From Clostridium_S neuense (lineage in GTDB: Bacteria; Bacillota; Clostridia; Clostridiales; Clostridiaceae), in contig NZ_JBJIAA010000006.1 in NCBI RefSeq assembly GCF_045310695.1, positions 124,001 through 188,000 on the forward strand: DNA of 64,000 nt, read 5' to 3'. A model generated the notes under the pieces. That model had not been told where the DNA came from and did no database searches. It worked only from the letters and a program-made list of their open reading frames with translations. The first letter of the stretch is position 1. Every line of letters starts with the position of its first letter. The position numbers were made by a program, and so were the translations under genes. Positions 63,314 through 64,000 of this stretch are shown here, piece after piece.

Positions 63314-63515
63314 CTACTTTTTCAAATCAATTTTAAACTTTAAATCCTCTCTTATTTCAATATCACTAAGATCATGTGTGCATATTTTTTATTTTTATCT
63401 AATACTCTAAATATAACCCTATATACAACTGTGGCATAAATATCAAATATATATTCCATTGCTTTAGGATTCTTATTTTTTAGTTCATCCAAGAAATTTT
63501 TTCATCAATACGCAC
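63314..63515 (-). pseudogene. Relic of an ECF-type sigma factor gene
   Basis: GGGGG (63526-63522) precedes a GTG at 63515. Translation gives VRIDEK, then after a one-base shift in an A-run FLDELKNKNPKAMEYIFDIY and ATVVYRVIFRVLDKNKKY, the region 2 start of clostridial ECF sigma factors. A second shift gives HDLSDIEIREDLKFKIDLKK and a TAG. About 67 codons remain of an expected 160-180. The rest of 63243-63697 shows no gene. Confidence 0.6.
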
Positions 63516-63651
63516 TTTTTTCCCCCTTGCATAACTCAATTCTTAAAGAGCTCTTCATGTATTAATACAAAATAAATTTATATTTCTATCATCAAATTAT
63601 AATTTATATGTTTATTTATCGATTGCAAACTAGCTCAACTGCAAAAAATCA

Positions 63652-63690
63652 AAAGAACCCTAAATATATTACAGCAATTTAAGGTTCTTT
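63652..63690 (-). terminator. mscL terminator
   Basis: AAAGAACC (63652-63659) and GGTTCTTT (63683-63690), with an additional TAAA/TTTA inner pairing; T-rich tail on the minus strand. Confidence 0.75.
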
Positions 63691-63697
63691 AATTAAC

Positions 63698-64000
63698 TTA
63701 TTTATTTTTTAATATATCTCTAATTTCTTTTATAAGCACTACCTCTTCTGATTCCACTTTCACTTCTTCTGAACTTCTATCCTTGTTTTCTATTCTTAAT
63801 TTACTTATTAATCTAACAAACAAAAAAATCGAAAAAGATATTATCAAAAAATCAATTATGTTTTGAATAAAATTTCCGTAGTTAAGTGTAATAGCTGGCA
63901 CGTTACCGTATTTTCCCTTTATAACAACTTTTAAATAGGTAAAATTTATTCCACCTGTTATAAATCCCATTAACGGCATAATTATATCATTTACAAGAGA
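63698..64000 (-). CDS. mscL: Large-conductance mechanosensitive channel (5' end outside window)
   Basis: The visible 100 residues start SLVNDIIMPLMGFITGGINF, matching the end of helix 1 and its periplasmic loop, then helix 2 (IIDFLIISFSIFLFVRLIS) and the charged C-terminal helix (LIKEIRDILKN). The first 30 or so residues lie beyond 64000. Opens on membrane tension to release solutes during osmotic downshock. Confidence 0.92.
   Translation of the reverse strand, partial: SLVNDIIMPLMGFITGGINFTYLKVVIKGKYGNVPAITLNYGNFIQNIIDFLIISFSIFLFVRLISKLRIENKDRSSEEVKVESEEVVLIKEIRDILKNK

Noticed and set aside
63158..63343. Plus-strand frame of 61 codons over dispersed repeat copy B.
   Set aside because: It covers the structured repeat and the end of the sigma relic on the other strand, without a ribosome site.

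Overview
The window is low-GC, gene-dense chromosome from an anaerobic, endospore-forming Clostridium (sensu stricto). The evidence is a large set of sporulation and germination genes (spoIIID, spoIIQ, spoIID, spoIIR, yyaC, ypeB, sipL, a spore photoproduct lyase homologue), an F-type ATP synthase operon, and a clostridial thiolase (thl) whose promoter resembles the solventogenic-clostridium thl promoter as I remember it. Gene order (atp operon, ywmB-murA-spoIID-spoIIQ-spoIIID-mbl, and upp/rpiB/ywlE/sua5/prfA/prmC) fits the C. acetobutylicum / C. pasteurianum neighbourhood. The species assignment is inference. No phage, transposase or CRISPR locus is present.

Layout. 1-12 kb: tex (cut by the window edge), an M28 peptidase, prfB with its programmed frameshift, secA, hpf preceded by a raiA-type structured RNA, a comF pair and recD2. 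12-14.4 kb: metK behind a SAM-I riboswitch and a four-gene tRNA cluster (Tyr-Val-Thr-Tyr). 14.4-21 kb: sporulation and cell-wall block (yyaC, mbl, spoIIID, spoIIQ, spoIID, murA, ywmB). 21-28 kb: atpIBEFHAGDC. 28-36 kb: an EamA transporter with a divergent LysR regulator, thl, two wall-glycopolymer genes (wecB, tagO-like), dCMP deaminase and a metal ABC transporter. 36-45 kb: upp, rpiB, ywlE, sua5, prfA, prmC, yqhQ, rpmE, rho. 45-55 kb: pyrG, ddl, ypeB, a MurG-like glycosyltransferase, spoIIR. 55-64 kb: splB-like plus a nucleosidase-like gene, ispE, sipL, veg, a GNAT, T-box-controlled brnQ, a second EamA transporter, a sigma-factor relic and mscL (cut by the window edge).

Themes. Translation termination is concentrated here: prfA, prfB and the methyltransferase prmC that modifies both release factors. 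RNA-level control is rich: SAM-I riboswitch, T-box, raiA RNA, RF2 frameshift, a candidate orphan small RNA, and a terminator-like hairpin at the very 5' end of the recD2 mRNA.

The least explained signal is a family of 59-93 bp direct repeats with a conserved GC-rich core (GGGGTTTGGGCGG...GCCCATGTGATT). It lies immediately after the stop codons of murA, upp and ypeB, and before a strong hairpin terminator, so it should be transcribed as 3'UTR. Both runs of N in the window fall inside these arrays. A second repeat, a roughly 100-bp hairpin element, occurs upstream of secA and of the 62-kb EamA gene, 56 kb apart, with paired arms preserved by wobble changes.
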